The position numbers and the translations under genes are program-made. The notes beneath the pieces were generated by a model. That model worked only from the letters and a program-made list of their open reading frames with translations, searched no databases and was not told the DNA's origin. Of a stretch of DNA of 64,000 nt, positions 1 through 8,032 are shown piece after piece (positions within the stretch are counted from its first letter, which is position 1; each line of letters starts with the position of its first letter). This stretch comes from Bacillota bacterium (GTDB lineage: Bacteria > Bacillota > UBA4882 > UBA10575). Where the stretch lies: NCBI GenBank assembly GCA_012837715.1, contig DUQR01000039.1, forward strand, positions 1 to 64,000. Direction: 5' to 3'.

Positions 1-20
1 CTGCCGCGGCAGCCTCTTTT

Positions 21-1010
21 TTATCCGCCGAGAGGATGCTCCATGGCGGCCACCACCAGGCGGACCGCAGCTTCTACATCGTTTAGGTCCACCATTTCCG
101 AATGGGAATGAAGGTACCGGCAAGGGATGGAGATCACTCCCGACGGAACCCCTGCCTTCGTCAACTGGATGGCGCCGGCATCGGTCCCGCCAAAGGGTAA
201 TACTTCAAACTGATAAGGGATGCCGTTCTTTTCTGCCAGTTCCGTCAGGAGTTCTTTAACGCGGGGAGGGGTGATTAAATAGGCATCTTTGACTTTGATC
301 GCCGCCCCCGCTCCCAATTTCATAGCCAGCTTACGCGCTTCCGGAGTATCTCCCGTGTCGGTTACATCAATAGCAATCGCTAAATCCGGGTCCAGGTCGA
401 AAGCGGCGGTGCGGGCTCCCCGGAGGCCCACCTCTTCCTGGACGGTAAAGGTGCAATAGAGGTCGTTTTGGGGTTTACGGACCCGTTTTAAGGCTTCGAT
501 CAAAACGGCACAACCCACCCGGTCGTCCAGGGCTTTAGCAATAACCCGGTGGCCCAAATCAACAAAGCTATGGTCGAAAGCGGCCATTGCTCCCACTCCC
601 ACCTTAGCTTTGGCTTCGGCTTCAGAAGTGACTCCCAGGTCAATAAATAACTTTTCTAAAGTTAACTCTTTGATGTCGTCGATCTTTTCGGCGCCAATCA
701 CGCCCATCGTTCCATCCTTGAAGCGAACCCGTTGCCCATAAAGACGGTGGGGATTAATCCCGCCTACGTTAGCGAAACGGAGAAATCCTTGTTTATCGAT
801 GGCGGTTACGATGATGCCAATCTCGTCCATATGGGCAGCCAATTGTAATTTGGCCTTGCCGCCATGTTTAACGGCGATTAAGTTGCCCAGGGTATCCACT
901 TTCAGTTCGTCGCAGTAGTTTTCCAGCTCCTTTTGGATAAAGGCGCGGATCGGCTCTTCCCGGCCGGAAGGGGAAGAAATAGCCGTTAAGTTACGGATTA
1001 ATTCCTTCAC
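21..1010 (-). CDS. M42 family metallo-aminopeptidase (paralogue 1)
   Basis: Likely dinuclear-metal aminopeptidase of the M42 (TET/cellulase M/YsdC) family, trimming peptides in the cytoplasm. Visible metal and catalytic motifs in order: AAHMDEIG (His ligand), ALDDRVGC (bridging Asp), VQEEVGLRGA (catalytic Glu), AIDVTDTGD (Asp ligand), and a C-terminal RYLHSHSE (His ligand). The 329 residues are near the family norm. The start is a GTG that overlaps the stop of the upstream paralogue (GTGA), so it is the third and last gene of a translationally coupled three-gene operon. The exact peptide preference cannot be read from sequence. Confidence 0.9.
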   Translation of the reverse strand: MKELIRNLTAISSPSGREEPIRAFIQKELENYCDELKVDTLGNLIAVKHGGKAKLQLAAHMDEIGIIVTAIDKQGFLRFANVGGINPHRLYGQRVRFKDGTMGVIGAEKIDDIKELTLEKLFIDLGVTSEAEAKAKVGVGAMAAFDHSFVDLGHRVIAKALDDRVGCAVLIEALKRVRKPQNDLYCTFTVQEEVGLRGARTAAFDLDPDLAIAIDVTDTGDTPEARKLAMKLGAGAAIKVKDAYLITPPRVKELLTELAEKNGIPYQFEVLPFGGTDAGAIQLTKAGVPSGVISIPCRYLHSHSEMVDLNDVEAAVRLVVAAMEHPLGG

Positions 1011-2032
1011 ACAGGTAACCCCCTTTGTTCGATATTTTTCAGGACGGCGTCGATTAAGTTAATGGTTTGCTCAAAGTCATTCAGATTTAAAACGCCGACG
1101 GGCGAATGGATGTACCGGCAAGGGATGGAGATCACCGCTGCCGGGATCCCGGCCCGAGTCTGGTTGATCGCGCCCGCTTCGGTACCACCGCTGGTTCCTT
1201 GGCGGAACTGGTAAGGAATCTTCGCCGCTTCCGCCACTGCTACCAACTGGGCGACTAGTTTTGGATGGACGATCACGGATCGGTCCATAACACTAATGGC
1301 CGGACCAAGGCCGAGACGGGTGGAAGCTTGGTGTTTTTTCAGCGGAGGGACATCTCCGGCGGAAGTGGTCTCCACCACGATCGCCAGGTCCGGATTGAGG
1401 CCAAAGGCGGCAACGGTTGCGCCCCTTAAACCTACTTCTTCTTGGACGGTGAAAGCATAATAAAGCGGTAAATTATACTCTCTTTCGATCAGATTTAACA
1501 GGACGGCGCATCCGGCCCGGTCATCCAGGGCTTTCCCTTTAAAGAGGCCGTCCCCGAAGAGGTCGGGTTTGGTATCAAAGGCGATCAGATCGCCGATGTT
1601 AACCACTTTTTCCGCATCGCTGCGGTCGGTGGCGCCGATATCGACAAAAAGGGCGGATAGCTTCATTGGTCTTTGCCGTTCTTCTCTTTCTTGTAGATGA
1701 ATCGGTTTGGCGCCGATTACCCCCGGGATTTGTTGGGGGCCGACTAAGACCCGTTTGGAGAGCAAGACCCGTTCATCGATACTGCCGACCGTTTTGATCT
1801 TTAGCAAGCCGCTGGGATCGATCCCGACGACCATCAGGCCGACTTCATCCATATGGGCCGAGAGCATGATTTTGGGTCCTTTTTTTCCTTGTCCCTGGCC
1901 GGCAAGGAGGTTACCCAGACGGTCGGTGCGGATGGTTTCCACTTTCCCCTGAATCCGGTCACGGATAAAGTGGCGGACGGTTGTTTCATTACTGGAAACC
2001 CCATTTAAGGCGGATAATTCCTTTAGTAACAT
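1007..2032 (-). CDS. M42 family metallo-aminopeptidase (paralogue 2)
   Basis: Second of three tandem M42 aminopeptidases. Motifs SAHMDEVG, ALDDRAGC, VQEEVGLRGA and RYIHSPVG are present. Where paralogue 1 has the Asp metal ligand in AIDVTD, this copy has Glu (VVETTSAGD), a substitution also found within the family. The open frame extends upstream to 2158, but the ATG at 2032 is preceded by GGAGGG six bases upstream and aligns with family N-termini, so I place the start there (341 aa). It overlaps the end of the upstream paralogue by about 10 bases. The divergent ligand suggests a different substrate preference or metal from its neighbours (inference). Confidence 0.9.
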   Translation of the reverse strand: MLLKELSALNGVSSNETTVRHFIRDRIQGKVETIRTDRLGNLLAGQGQGKKGPKIMLSAHMDEVGLMVVGIDPSGLLKIKTVGSIDERVLLSKRVLVGPQQIPGVIGAKPIHLQEREERQRPMKLSALFVDIGATDRSDAEKVVNIGDLIAFDTKPDLFGDGLFKGKALDDRAGCAVLLNLIEREYNLPLYYAFTVQEEVGLRGATVAAFGLNPDLAIVVETTSAGDVPPLKKHQASTRLGLGPAISVMDRSVIVHPKLVAQLVAVAEAAKIPYQFRQGTSGGTEAGAINQTRAGIPAAVISIPCRYIHSPVGVLNLNDFEQTINLIDAVLKNIEQRGLPV

Positions 2033-3087
2033 GCTAATCCCTCCAGAAAGCCACTGTCGATTTGGATAATGAATTCGGCGAGCAGACGGCCGCATTCTTT
2101 TAGATCGTCCAGCGCTAGAGTTTCGACCGAAGTATGCATGTAACGGAGGGGAATACAAACCAGACCACTGGCGACGCCGGCTTGCGCCACTTGAATGGCG
2201 TAGGCATCAGTGCCGCGCGGGGTAACCTCCGCTTCTACCTGATACTTAATTTTCCCGGCTTCGGCTGCTGCTTTCAGCTTTGCAAAGACGTAAGGATGAA
2301 CCTGTGGTCCGGTAACGACGACCGGACCCTGTCCCAGTTTAAAACCTTCGTAATCGGCCAAGCCAGGCATTTCTCCGTGGGTGACATCGACAGCAATGCC
2401 CAGATCCGGGTTAAGCCCATAGGAACTGACGAAGGCGCCCCGTACCCCCAATTCCTCCTGGACCGTGACGACAGCCAAGACCTCCGCTTCGTGCCGAAAG
2501 TCTTTCAGGCGGCGGAGACACTCGACCAAAGCCACCACGCCGGCCCGGTCATCCATGGCTTTCCCGGCAAAGTACTTATTTCTTAGCGGAGAACAATCCC
2601 GCTTGATCGTAATGGTGTCGCCGACTTGGACCAGACTAGCCGCCCGGTCAGCGTCCAATCCTAAATCAATAACCAGCTCTTCGATTTTGAGGGCTTTTTT
2701 CCGTTCATCCGGTTGTTGTAAATGAGGTGGTTTGGCGCCAACGACCCCGGGGAGATCTTCCCGACCGTGGACGGTTACCTCCTGTCCGAGGAGGACCCGT
2801 TGATCGATCCCGCCGATGGTAGAAAAACGTAAAAAACCCTCTTCGAGGCTGGTGACGATCAGACCAATCTCGTCCAGATGGGCGGCCAGCATGATCCGGG
2901 GGGGATGAGCGCCAAAGCCCGCCTTGCGCAGGATAATATTGCCCAACCGGTCCCGTTGGAGTCCGGTAATCCAGCTTTGGCCTTCGCCGGTGGTAAAGTA
3001 ATCCACGATGATCTGGGCGGCCCGGTCTTCCCGCCCGGAGGGACCGACGGCGTTGGTCAGGGCCATCAGTAACTCTTCAGTTTGCAC
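2023..3087 (-). CDS. M42 family metallo-aminopeptidase (paralogue 3)
   Basis: First gene of the M42 operon, 354 aa. Motifs AAHLDEIG, AMDDRAG, VQEELGVRGA, DVTHGEMPG, GTDAYAI and RYMHTSVE cover the metal ligands and catalytic Glu. The start is a GTG preceded by a strong AAAGGAGG eight bases upstream; an ATG seven codons inside has no such site. A TATAAT box at 3117-3122 on this strand lies at a suitable distance. M42 enzymes can form dodecameric tetrahedral particles, so three different subunits could mix or give different specificities (inference). Confidence 0.9.
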   Translation of the reverse strand: MQTEELLMALTNAVGPSGREDRAAQIIVDYFTTGEGQSWITGLQRDRLGNIILRKAGFGAHPPRIMLAAHLDEIGLIVTSLEEGFLRFSTIGGIDQRVLLGQEVTVHGREDLPGVVGAKPPHLQQPDERKKALKIEELVIDLGLDADRAASLVQVGDTITIKRDCSPLRNKYFAGKAMDDRAGVVALVECLRRLKDFRHEAEVLAVVTVQEELGVRGAFVSSYGLNPDLGIAVDVTHGEMPGLADYEGFKLGQGPVVVTGPQVHPYVFAKLKAAAEAGKIKYQVEAEVTPRGTDAYAIQVAQAGVASGLVCIPLRYMHTSVETLALDDLKECGRLLAEFIIQIDSGFLEGLACY

Positions 3088-3116
3088 GCGATAGCCTCCT
3101 TTCTTCTAACCTCTTT

Positions 3117-3122
3117 ATTATA
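3117..3122 (-). promoter_or_regulatory. -10 box of the M42 aminopeptidase operon
   Basis: Perfect TATAAT on the minus strand 30 bases upstream of the GTG start of the first M42 gene. I do not see a convincing -35 hexamer at 16-18 bases, so only the -10 is called. Confidence 0.45.
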
Positions 3123-3369
3123 ACTTTTTTTTCCGGCAAAGAAAGCCTGTTTTGGGCAGGGATCAACTCTTTTTTGTCGAAATCTTTATTTCTTAGAAAA
3201 CAGCTCTAAAAGAATTCTAGTTGTTCACCCGGCTTTATTCTAAATTATTGGCGTATACTGGTGGTGGTCGGCGTGAACAACCAAATTAAGCGCCGCTAGG
3301 GCTTGTCACCCACCTGGCTTTGATTTTCATCACTTCATGTACACTGGCGTAGCCAGGGCGGGCGACTAC

Positions 3370-4323
3370 TTGGAAAGAAAAAGAAGGGGGGAGCTTAACA
3401 TCAAAACAATCAAATCTATTTTCCTTTCATTTATGCTCGTGTTTGTATTAGCTCAACTTTGCACCGCATCCAACTGGGGAATTGGCGCTCGCGCCCTAGG
3501 GATGGGAGGCGCCTATACCGCCATTGCCGATGACGGAACAGCAGCTTACTGGAACCCGGCCGGGATTACCCAGGTTAACATGGGCCTACTCTTAAACGGC
3601 GGTGTGCAGGGGGATTGGCAGATGGTAGATGCGGTTAAAGAACAAGACCCCGCTGCGCTGGACGGGAAGTTTGGCTTTAATGCTGCTGCCGGCCTAACCT
3701 TCGAGCGCCTGGCGCTCAACTTCTGGACCGGGCTTCAGGCGGAAGAGGTCGTCGGGAACAGCGAAAAAACAATGGGGATTAACCGGAGTAAACAAGGGGT
3801 CTTGACCCTGGCCACCGAATTTACGGAACTGGTGGCCCTAGGGGTAAATGCGAAATACCTCTATCTTGAGGAAGAAAATTTTACCTTGGATGGAAGCACG
3901 GGAAAAGATAATGGACAGGGATTTGCTCTTGATCTTGGTGGATTATTCAAAGTGGGTAAATTAGTCCGGGTCGGAGCTGTCCTGAAAGATTATCCCCTCA
4001 CAAAAATGGAGATAAATGGCGACGCTTATGAGTTCCCAACCAAAGTTGTTCTTGGGGGCGCCGTCAAAATACCCCTTTTAGGAATGGTCGTAGCGGCGGA
4101 TGTGGAATCCTCCCTGCGCAGCGAGGGCCAGACTGTTTTTCATGTCGGAATCGAACAGCCTATTCTGGGGATTCTTTTCGTCAGAGCCGGAGGTTACCAA
4201 AGCGCAGAGGGGTTTAGTTGGACGGCGGGCGGTGGGCTGAAATTAGGCCCGGTCTTAGTGGATGTTGCGGCCGATTTAGGCGACGAGTCCTCCTTCTACG
4301 CGACAGCCGGAATAAAATTTTAA
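3370..4323 (+). CDS. PorV/TraF-like (UPF0164-type) outer-membrane beta-barrel protein
   Basis: The mature region begins with a pattern typical of PorV/PorQ/TraF-type barrels: SNWGIGARALGMGGAYTAIADDG followed by AAYWNPAG, then alternating beta-strand-like segments to a C-terminal aromatic strand ending in KF. A signal peptide (KTIKSIFLSFMLVF..., cleavage near CTA-SN) precedes it. The start is uncertain. The best ribosome site, AAGAAGGGGGGAG at 3381-3393, points to an ATC codon at 3400, which is not a standard start. The coordinates use the in-frame TTG at 3370; an ATG at 3337 is also open. Such barrels imply an outer membrane. It is monocistronic with a terminator at 4352. Confidence 0.75.
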   Translation: MERKRRGELNIKTIKSIFLSFMLVFVLAQLCTASNWGIGARALGMGGAYTAIADDGTAAYWNPAGITQVNMGLLLNGGVQGDWQMVDAVKEQDPAALDGKFGFNAAAGLTFERLALNFWTGLQAEEVVGNSEKTMGINRSKQGVLTLATEFTELVALGVNAKYLYLEEENFTLDGSTGKDNGQGFALDLGGLFKVGKLVRVGAVLKDYPLTKMEINGDAYEFPTKVVLGGAVKIPLLGMVVAADVESSLRSEGQTVFHVGIEQPILGILFVRAGGYQSAEGFSWTAGGGLKLGPVLVDVAADLGDESSFYATAGIKF

Positions 4324-4351
4324 AACAAGCTACGCTCCACAATAAACTGGA

Positions 4352-4380
4352 GAAACCGCCGACCGGCGGTTTCTCTTTGT
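4352..4380 (+). terminator. Rho-independent terminator after the barrel protein
   Basis: Stem GAAACCGCC / GGCGGTTTC with loop GACC at 4352-4373, followed by TCTTTGT. Confidence 0.8.
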
Positions 4381-4382
4381 CA

Positions 4383-4417
4383 TATTGGATTATAATGTGC
4401 AACGCAAAAAGCTTTAC
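4383..4417 (+). repeat. Dispersed palindromic repeat, half copy (R1)
   Basis: TTGGATTATAATGTGC then AACGCAAAAAGCTTT: the right half of the repeat family best seen intact at 17251-17371. Only the right arm is recognisable here, in the gap between the barrel gene and the convergent LysE gene. Confidence 0.55.
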
Positions 4418-4439
4418 CAAGTACCCTTTGCTAAGAAAC

Positions 4440-5099
4440 TTAAGTCTGCCCAGAAATAGACAGCGGACCGATGAGCCGGAGGGCATGGACGAAAAAGCCG
4501 GCGCCAAATCCGATGAGGCAAAGACCCAAAAAAAGGAGGACGAACCGATATACTTTCCCACTGATAAAAGTACGGGTTTTACTAATTAGCCAGGAAACAA
4601 AGAGGTACCAAGAAAAATCGGCGAAGATATGTCCCAGGTAAAAGAGGGTCACGCCGACCAACCCAAAACGGTTAAAGGCCTGCATGACGAGGCCTAGACC
4701 AACTACAGCCCACCAAAGGGAAAAATAGGGATTGGCGACACTAATGAGCGCACCGCAAAGCAGCATGCTACCGGTCTTGGTTTTGGCTGCCGTCGAGGGG
4801 CGGAGGCCGACTTCTCCCCCCCGGCTCTCTTTGACCATACCACCACCTAAACAGAACAACACCATTCCACCCAACAACCCGATGCTGATCTGGGCCAGGT
4901 TGGTGCTAAGGTAGGGTCCGAAACCAAAGAAGATCAGCATAACCAGTAATAATTCGAGCAGGGTATGGCCGATTGAAACCAGGAAACCGGCTTTGACCCC
5001 CACTTGCATACTGCGCTCCAAAGTATAGGTAAGCAAGGAACCAGGCATAACGGCCCCGGAATAACCGATTAACAGCGATTGGATAAAGATTTTTACCAA
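4440..5099 (-). CDS. LysE/RhtB family amino-acid exporter
   Basis: Polytopic membrane protein of about 219 aa with a LysE-type start: FIQSLLIGYSGAVMPGSLLTYTLERSM, in which the conserved Pro-Gly in the first helix is present. Six hydrophobic segments can be seen. The frame is open up to 5189, but the TTG at 5099 has GGAAGGG eight bases upstream and gives the expected family N-terminus, so I use it. Known members export amino acids or small solutes; the substrate is not predictable here. It stands alone and converges on the barrel gene. Confidence 0.75.
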   Translation of the reverse strand: MVKIFIQSLLIGYSGAVMPGSLLTYTLERSMQVGVKAGFLVSIGHTLLELLLVMLIFFGFGPYLSTNLAQISIGLLGGMVLFCLGGGMVKESRGGEVGLRPSTAAKTKTGSMLLCGALISVANPYFSLWWAVVGLGLVMQAFNRFGLVGVTLFYLGHIFADFSWYLFVSWLISKTRTFISGKVYRFVLLFLGLCLIGFGAGFFVHALRLIGPLSISGQT

Positions 5100-5305
5100 T
5101 AGCGATCCCTTCCGATCCTTAAATTTTATGACCTTTCCTGAGGTAATAGTTAAGGGCAAACATTCTTTTCCCAATTGTAGCAAAAACAAACAGAAAAAAC
5201 CATAACAAATTACTCGTCTTTAAAAGACCAGGCCTTTATAGGCCGGTATAAAGCTTGTTTCCGGCAAAGTAGCTTTATTGATCGCATAAACCAGAACAGA
5301 TCCTG

Positions 5306-5311
5306 TATAAT
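5306..5311 (+). promoter_or_regulatory. -10 box for the FRG-domain gene
   Basis: Perfect TATAAT. Transcription would start near 5318, which rules out the ATG at 5316 as the start and supports the ATG at 5376. No convincing -35 is visible. Confidence 0.45.
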
Positions 5312-5375
5312 AAGGGTGATCGTAACCATCCGGAAGGGTCAACCCCTGACCGGTTTTGAAGTGGGGGGCGAAGGA

Positions 5376-6179
5376 ATGGAGCAAAACGAGATTGTGGTCC
5401 ATAGTTGGAGCGAGATTTGCGAACGTTTATATGATGATGCTTGGAAACCGGAGCTGGGCAGGTTCCGTAGCAACTATGCTTTCCGTGGTCTGACCGATTG
5501 CCGTAACCCCTTACAGAACAGGTTTTTCCGGGTCTGCGGGAATAAGGTCCATCTGGAATACCATTTATTACGGAACTTCAAGAAATACGGACAATTTGAT
5601 GATCCGCGAATGATCTCTTCCGACTGGCGGCTAATGACCTTAGCGCAGCACCACGGTTTACCCACCCGTTTGTTGGACTGGACTTACTCACCCTTTGTGG
5701 CCTTACATTTTGCGACCGAAGACACGACCAAATACGACCGGGACGGCGTGATCTGGCAAGTCGATTTTGTGCGGGTTAACCGTCTGCTGCCCCCACCCCT
5801 CAAGGGGGTGATGGAAAAGGTTGGGGCTAATGCTTTCACTGTGGAGATGCTGGAGGAGGCAGTGCCGACCCTTCAGGATTTTGACGCCCATCATGGACCC
5901 GATACCGACCTGGTTATTTTCTTTGAGCCGCCGTCCCTGGATTCCCGGATCATCAATCAGTTCGCCTTTTTTTCAGTGATCTCTTCGGCTACCCGTTCTT
6001 TCGATGACTGGCTCCGTAATTACCCGGATCTTTACCGGAGAATCATCATCCCCCGTGCTTTAAAATGGGAGATCCGGGATAAGCTGGACCAGGCCAATGT
6101 TACCGAACGCATTCTTTTTCCCGGGTTGGACGGGTTGGCGAAATGGCTGTTACGGCATTATACGCCCCGTTGCTTGTAG
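5376..6179 (+). CDS. FRG-domain protein of unknown function
   Basis: Contains the FRG domain signature: YAFRGL near residue 30 and AQHHGLPTRLLDWTYSPFVA near residue 90, followed by HFATED. The domain is named for its conserved Phe-Arg-Gly; its biochemical role is unknown, and it is scattered among phages, mobile elements and bacterial genomes. At about 267 aa it is a stand-alone version with no recognisable fused effector. The gene has its own -10 box and a terminator at 6210 and sits between copies of the dispersed repeat. This single-gene cassette would suit an acquired accessory or defence gene, but nothing here proves that. Confidence 0.8.
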   Translation: MEQNEIVVHSWSEICERLYDDAWKPELGRFRSNYAFRGLTDCRNPLQNRFFRVCGNKVHLEYHLLRNFKKYGQFDDPRMISSDWRLMTLAQHHGLPTRLLDWTYSPFVALHFATEDTTKYDRDGVIWQVDFVRVNRLLPPPLKGVMEKVGANAFTVEMLEEAVPTLQDFDAHHGPDTDLVIFFEPPSLDSRIINQFAFFSVISSATRSFDDWLRNYPDLYRRIIIPRALKWEIRDKLDQANVTERILFPGLDGLAKWLLRHYTPRCL

Positions 6180-6209
6180 GCTATAGGGATTGATTTTTTG
6201 GGATCAATA

Positions 6210-6245
6210 AAACCTGCCGGCAACTTTGGCGGCAGGTTTCTTTTC
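6210..6245 (+). terminator. Rho-independent terminator after the FRG gene
   Basis: Stem AAACCTGCCG / CGGCAGGTTT (6210-6239) followed by CTTTTC. Confidence 0.8.
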
Positions 6246-6257
6246 GGGTGTGTCCGG

Positions 6258-6346
6258 GCTTTCTGCGTTGTCCTTGGCCTTAATAATTCCAATCCTCTAT
6301 CTTCTGCGGGTCTCTTTTTGTTGTGTCAACGCAAAGAGCAAAAACC
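6258..6346. repeat. Dispersed palindromic repeat (R2), both arms
   Basis: Left arm GGCTTTCTGCGTTGTCCTT plus ATTCCAAT; right arm TGTCAACGCAAAGAGCAAA. The arms are inverted relative to each other, as in the copy at 17251-17371. Its open frame falsely lengthens the SulP reading frame upstream. Confidence 0.65.
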
Positions 6347-6387
6347 GGGCTTGTATGGCGTCACGATTACTTGATGAGGTGATTTTT

Positions 6388-7929
6388 TTGCAGAAAATGT
6401 GGCAGCAGATCCGTGGTGACGTGACTGGTGGTGCGACCGCCGCCTTGGTTGCTTTACCCCTGAGTCTCGCCTTTGGGATTGCCAGTGGCGCGGGGGCGGT
6501 GGCCGGTCTGTACGGGGTGGTCTTCGGTGGACTGGTGGCATCGGTCTTTGGCGGTTGTGGCGTGCAAATTACCGGACCAACCGGCTCGATGATCGGAATT
6601 TTAGTGGGCATTGTCAGCCAGCATGGGGTTGGCGGTATGTTTTTGGCCGGGGTTTTGGCCGGTTTGATGCAGATTCTCTTTGGTTTGCTGCGGTTGGGCG
6701 GATTCGTTAAGTACCTGCCCCAGCCGGTAATTGCGGGTTTCACCAATGGAGTTGCGATTATCTTTTTCATGACGGCACTCAATGATGCCCGCGCCGCGCT
6801 CTCGATCACGGTGATTACCGCGGGGATGATCCTTCTTGCCTTGCGCTATTTTAAACAAGTACCCCACTCCCTATTTGGTCTGGCGGCTGGTTTGATCGCT
6901 AACGAACTGTTCGTCCATAGTCGGCACGTGGTGGGAGATCTTCTCTTTCACTTACCCAAACTAGCCCTCTCGCTCATGCCCTTTCGTGAGGTTGGCGCTT
7001 TGCTGAAGCCGGCCTTCAGCATTTGCCTGTTGGGTAGTATCTCCGCGTTGTTAGCAGCAGAGGTGGCCGACGGAATGCTTGGTGTCCAGCATAACAGCAA
7101 TCGGGAATTGATCGGTCAAGGGCTGGGGAATTTGGTTTCTTCTTTGCTTGGAGGTCTGCCCGTAACAGGGGCGGTCGCCCGTTCTGGAGTCAATGTCCAA
7201 AGCGGAGGGCGCACACGGCTCTCCGGTATCTTGCATTCTGTCTTTATCCTGTTGATGGTCTTGGTTTTTGCCCCCGTGGTCAAGCGTATTCCCTTAGCTT
7301 CGTTGGCGGCGGTCCTGATGATTGCCTCGGTTCGTACCGTTACTTGGCAAAGTTTGAAGCTGATTCCCCGGGCGCGATGGCACTATGGCGCAATTATGAC
7401 GGTGACGACCATTCTGACGGTGGTAAAGGATTTAACGATTGCGGTAACCGTCGGGGTGGTTTTGGCGGGGTTAGGAGCCCTGGTTGAACAGGCCTTTTCG
7501 CTCCGGAAGAGAGGGTTTAGCCCGTCTATAGCGGAAGCGACCGGCTTTTCTTGCCCTGCAGAGATTCAAGTGCTTGCCTTGGAAGGACCCCTGTTCTTTG
7601 TTGGGGTTGAGCAGATGCGGCGTCGCATCAGGACGTTGGCGCAAAAAAACAACTTAGTCCTGGATTTTTCGGCAGTATCCGCCATCGACGAGACAGCCGC
7701 CCTTGCCCTGCGGGATTTTGTCCACCGTTTGCAAGGGGAAGGCAAGAGAGTCTATATCGGTGGACTACAACAGGAGCCCTTGCGGATGTTGATCCGGATG
7801 GGGGTGGTTGATAGTCTAGGCCGGTGGCGCGTGTGTAAGCACCTAAGCAGTGCGGTACGGCGGGCGGCTGAGCATAAAGCACAGGAGCCCACCCTCGTAC
7901 CGCTGGGGCAACCAAGGGATGAAAATTAG
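6388..7929 (+). CDS. SulP family anion transporter with C-terminal STAS domain
   Basis: Inner-membrane transporter of the SulP/SLC26 family (sulfate, bicarbonate or dicarboxylate). The N-terminal core has GVQITGPTGSMIG, typical of SulP, and about 10-12 hydrophobic segments. The last about 100 residues form a STAS domain (LVLDFSAVSAIDETAALAL). The frame is open from 6226, but that part runs through a repeat element. A TTG at 6388 with GAGGTGA just upstream gives MQKMWQQIRGDVTGG, matching the family N-terminus (513 aa). No neighbouring sulfate or carbon genes hint at the substrate. Confidence 0.85.
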   Translation: MQKMWQQIRGDVTGGATAALVALPLSLAFGIASGAGAVAGLYGVVFGGLVASVFGGCGVQITGPTGSMIGILVGIVSQHGVGGMFLAGVLAGLMQILFGLLRLGGFVKYLPQPVIAGFTNGVAIIFFMTALNDARAALSITVITAGMILLALRYFKQVPHSLFGLAAGLIANELFVHSRHVVGDLLFHLPKLALSLMPFREVGALLKPAFSICLLGSISALLAAEVADGMLGVQHNSNRELIGQGLGNLVSSLLGGLPVTGAVARSGVNVQSGGRTRLSGILHSVFILLMVLVFAPVVKRIPLASLAAVLMIASVRTVTWQSLKLIPRARWHYGAIMTVTTILTVVKDLTIAVTVGVVLAGLGALVEQAFSLRKRGFSPSIAEATGFSCPAEIQVLALEGPLFFVGVEQMRRRIRTLAQKNNLVLDFSAVSAIDETAALALRDFVHRLQGEGKRVYIGGLQQEPLRMLIRMGVVDSLGRWRVCKHLSSAVRRAAEHKAQEPTLVPLGQPRDEN

Positions 7930-7936
7930 AGCCAGG

Positions 7937-7995
7937 GTTGGGACAAGCCCCAACGGCCATAGAGGCGGGTCGTTCGCAGCGGCGTCATTAGCCAG
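7937..7995 (+). repeat. Second dispersed repeat family, copy B
   Basis: Begins with a hairpin GTTGGG-ACAAGC-CCCAAC (7937-7954) and runs into GGTCGTTCGCAGCGGCGTCA (7968-7987). The latter part matches the copy at 19481-19515 with few mismatches. It lies between the SulP gene and the convergent nadC end. Confidence 0.55.
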
Positions 7996-8032
7996 AAGCT
8001 TTGAAGTTAAAGCCATGAGACAGCTGTTATTT

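Noticed and set aside
4214-4589. Overlapping frames on both strands between the barrel gene and the LysE gene
   Set aside because: They run through the terminator and repeat and through real genes in other frames, with no ribosome site.
6226-6387. Longer N-terminus for the SulP transporter
   Set aside because: The extra 54 codons run through a copy of the palindromic repeat and lack a ribosome site; the TTG at 6388 has one and matches the family start.
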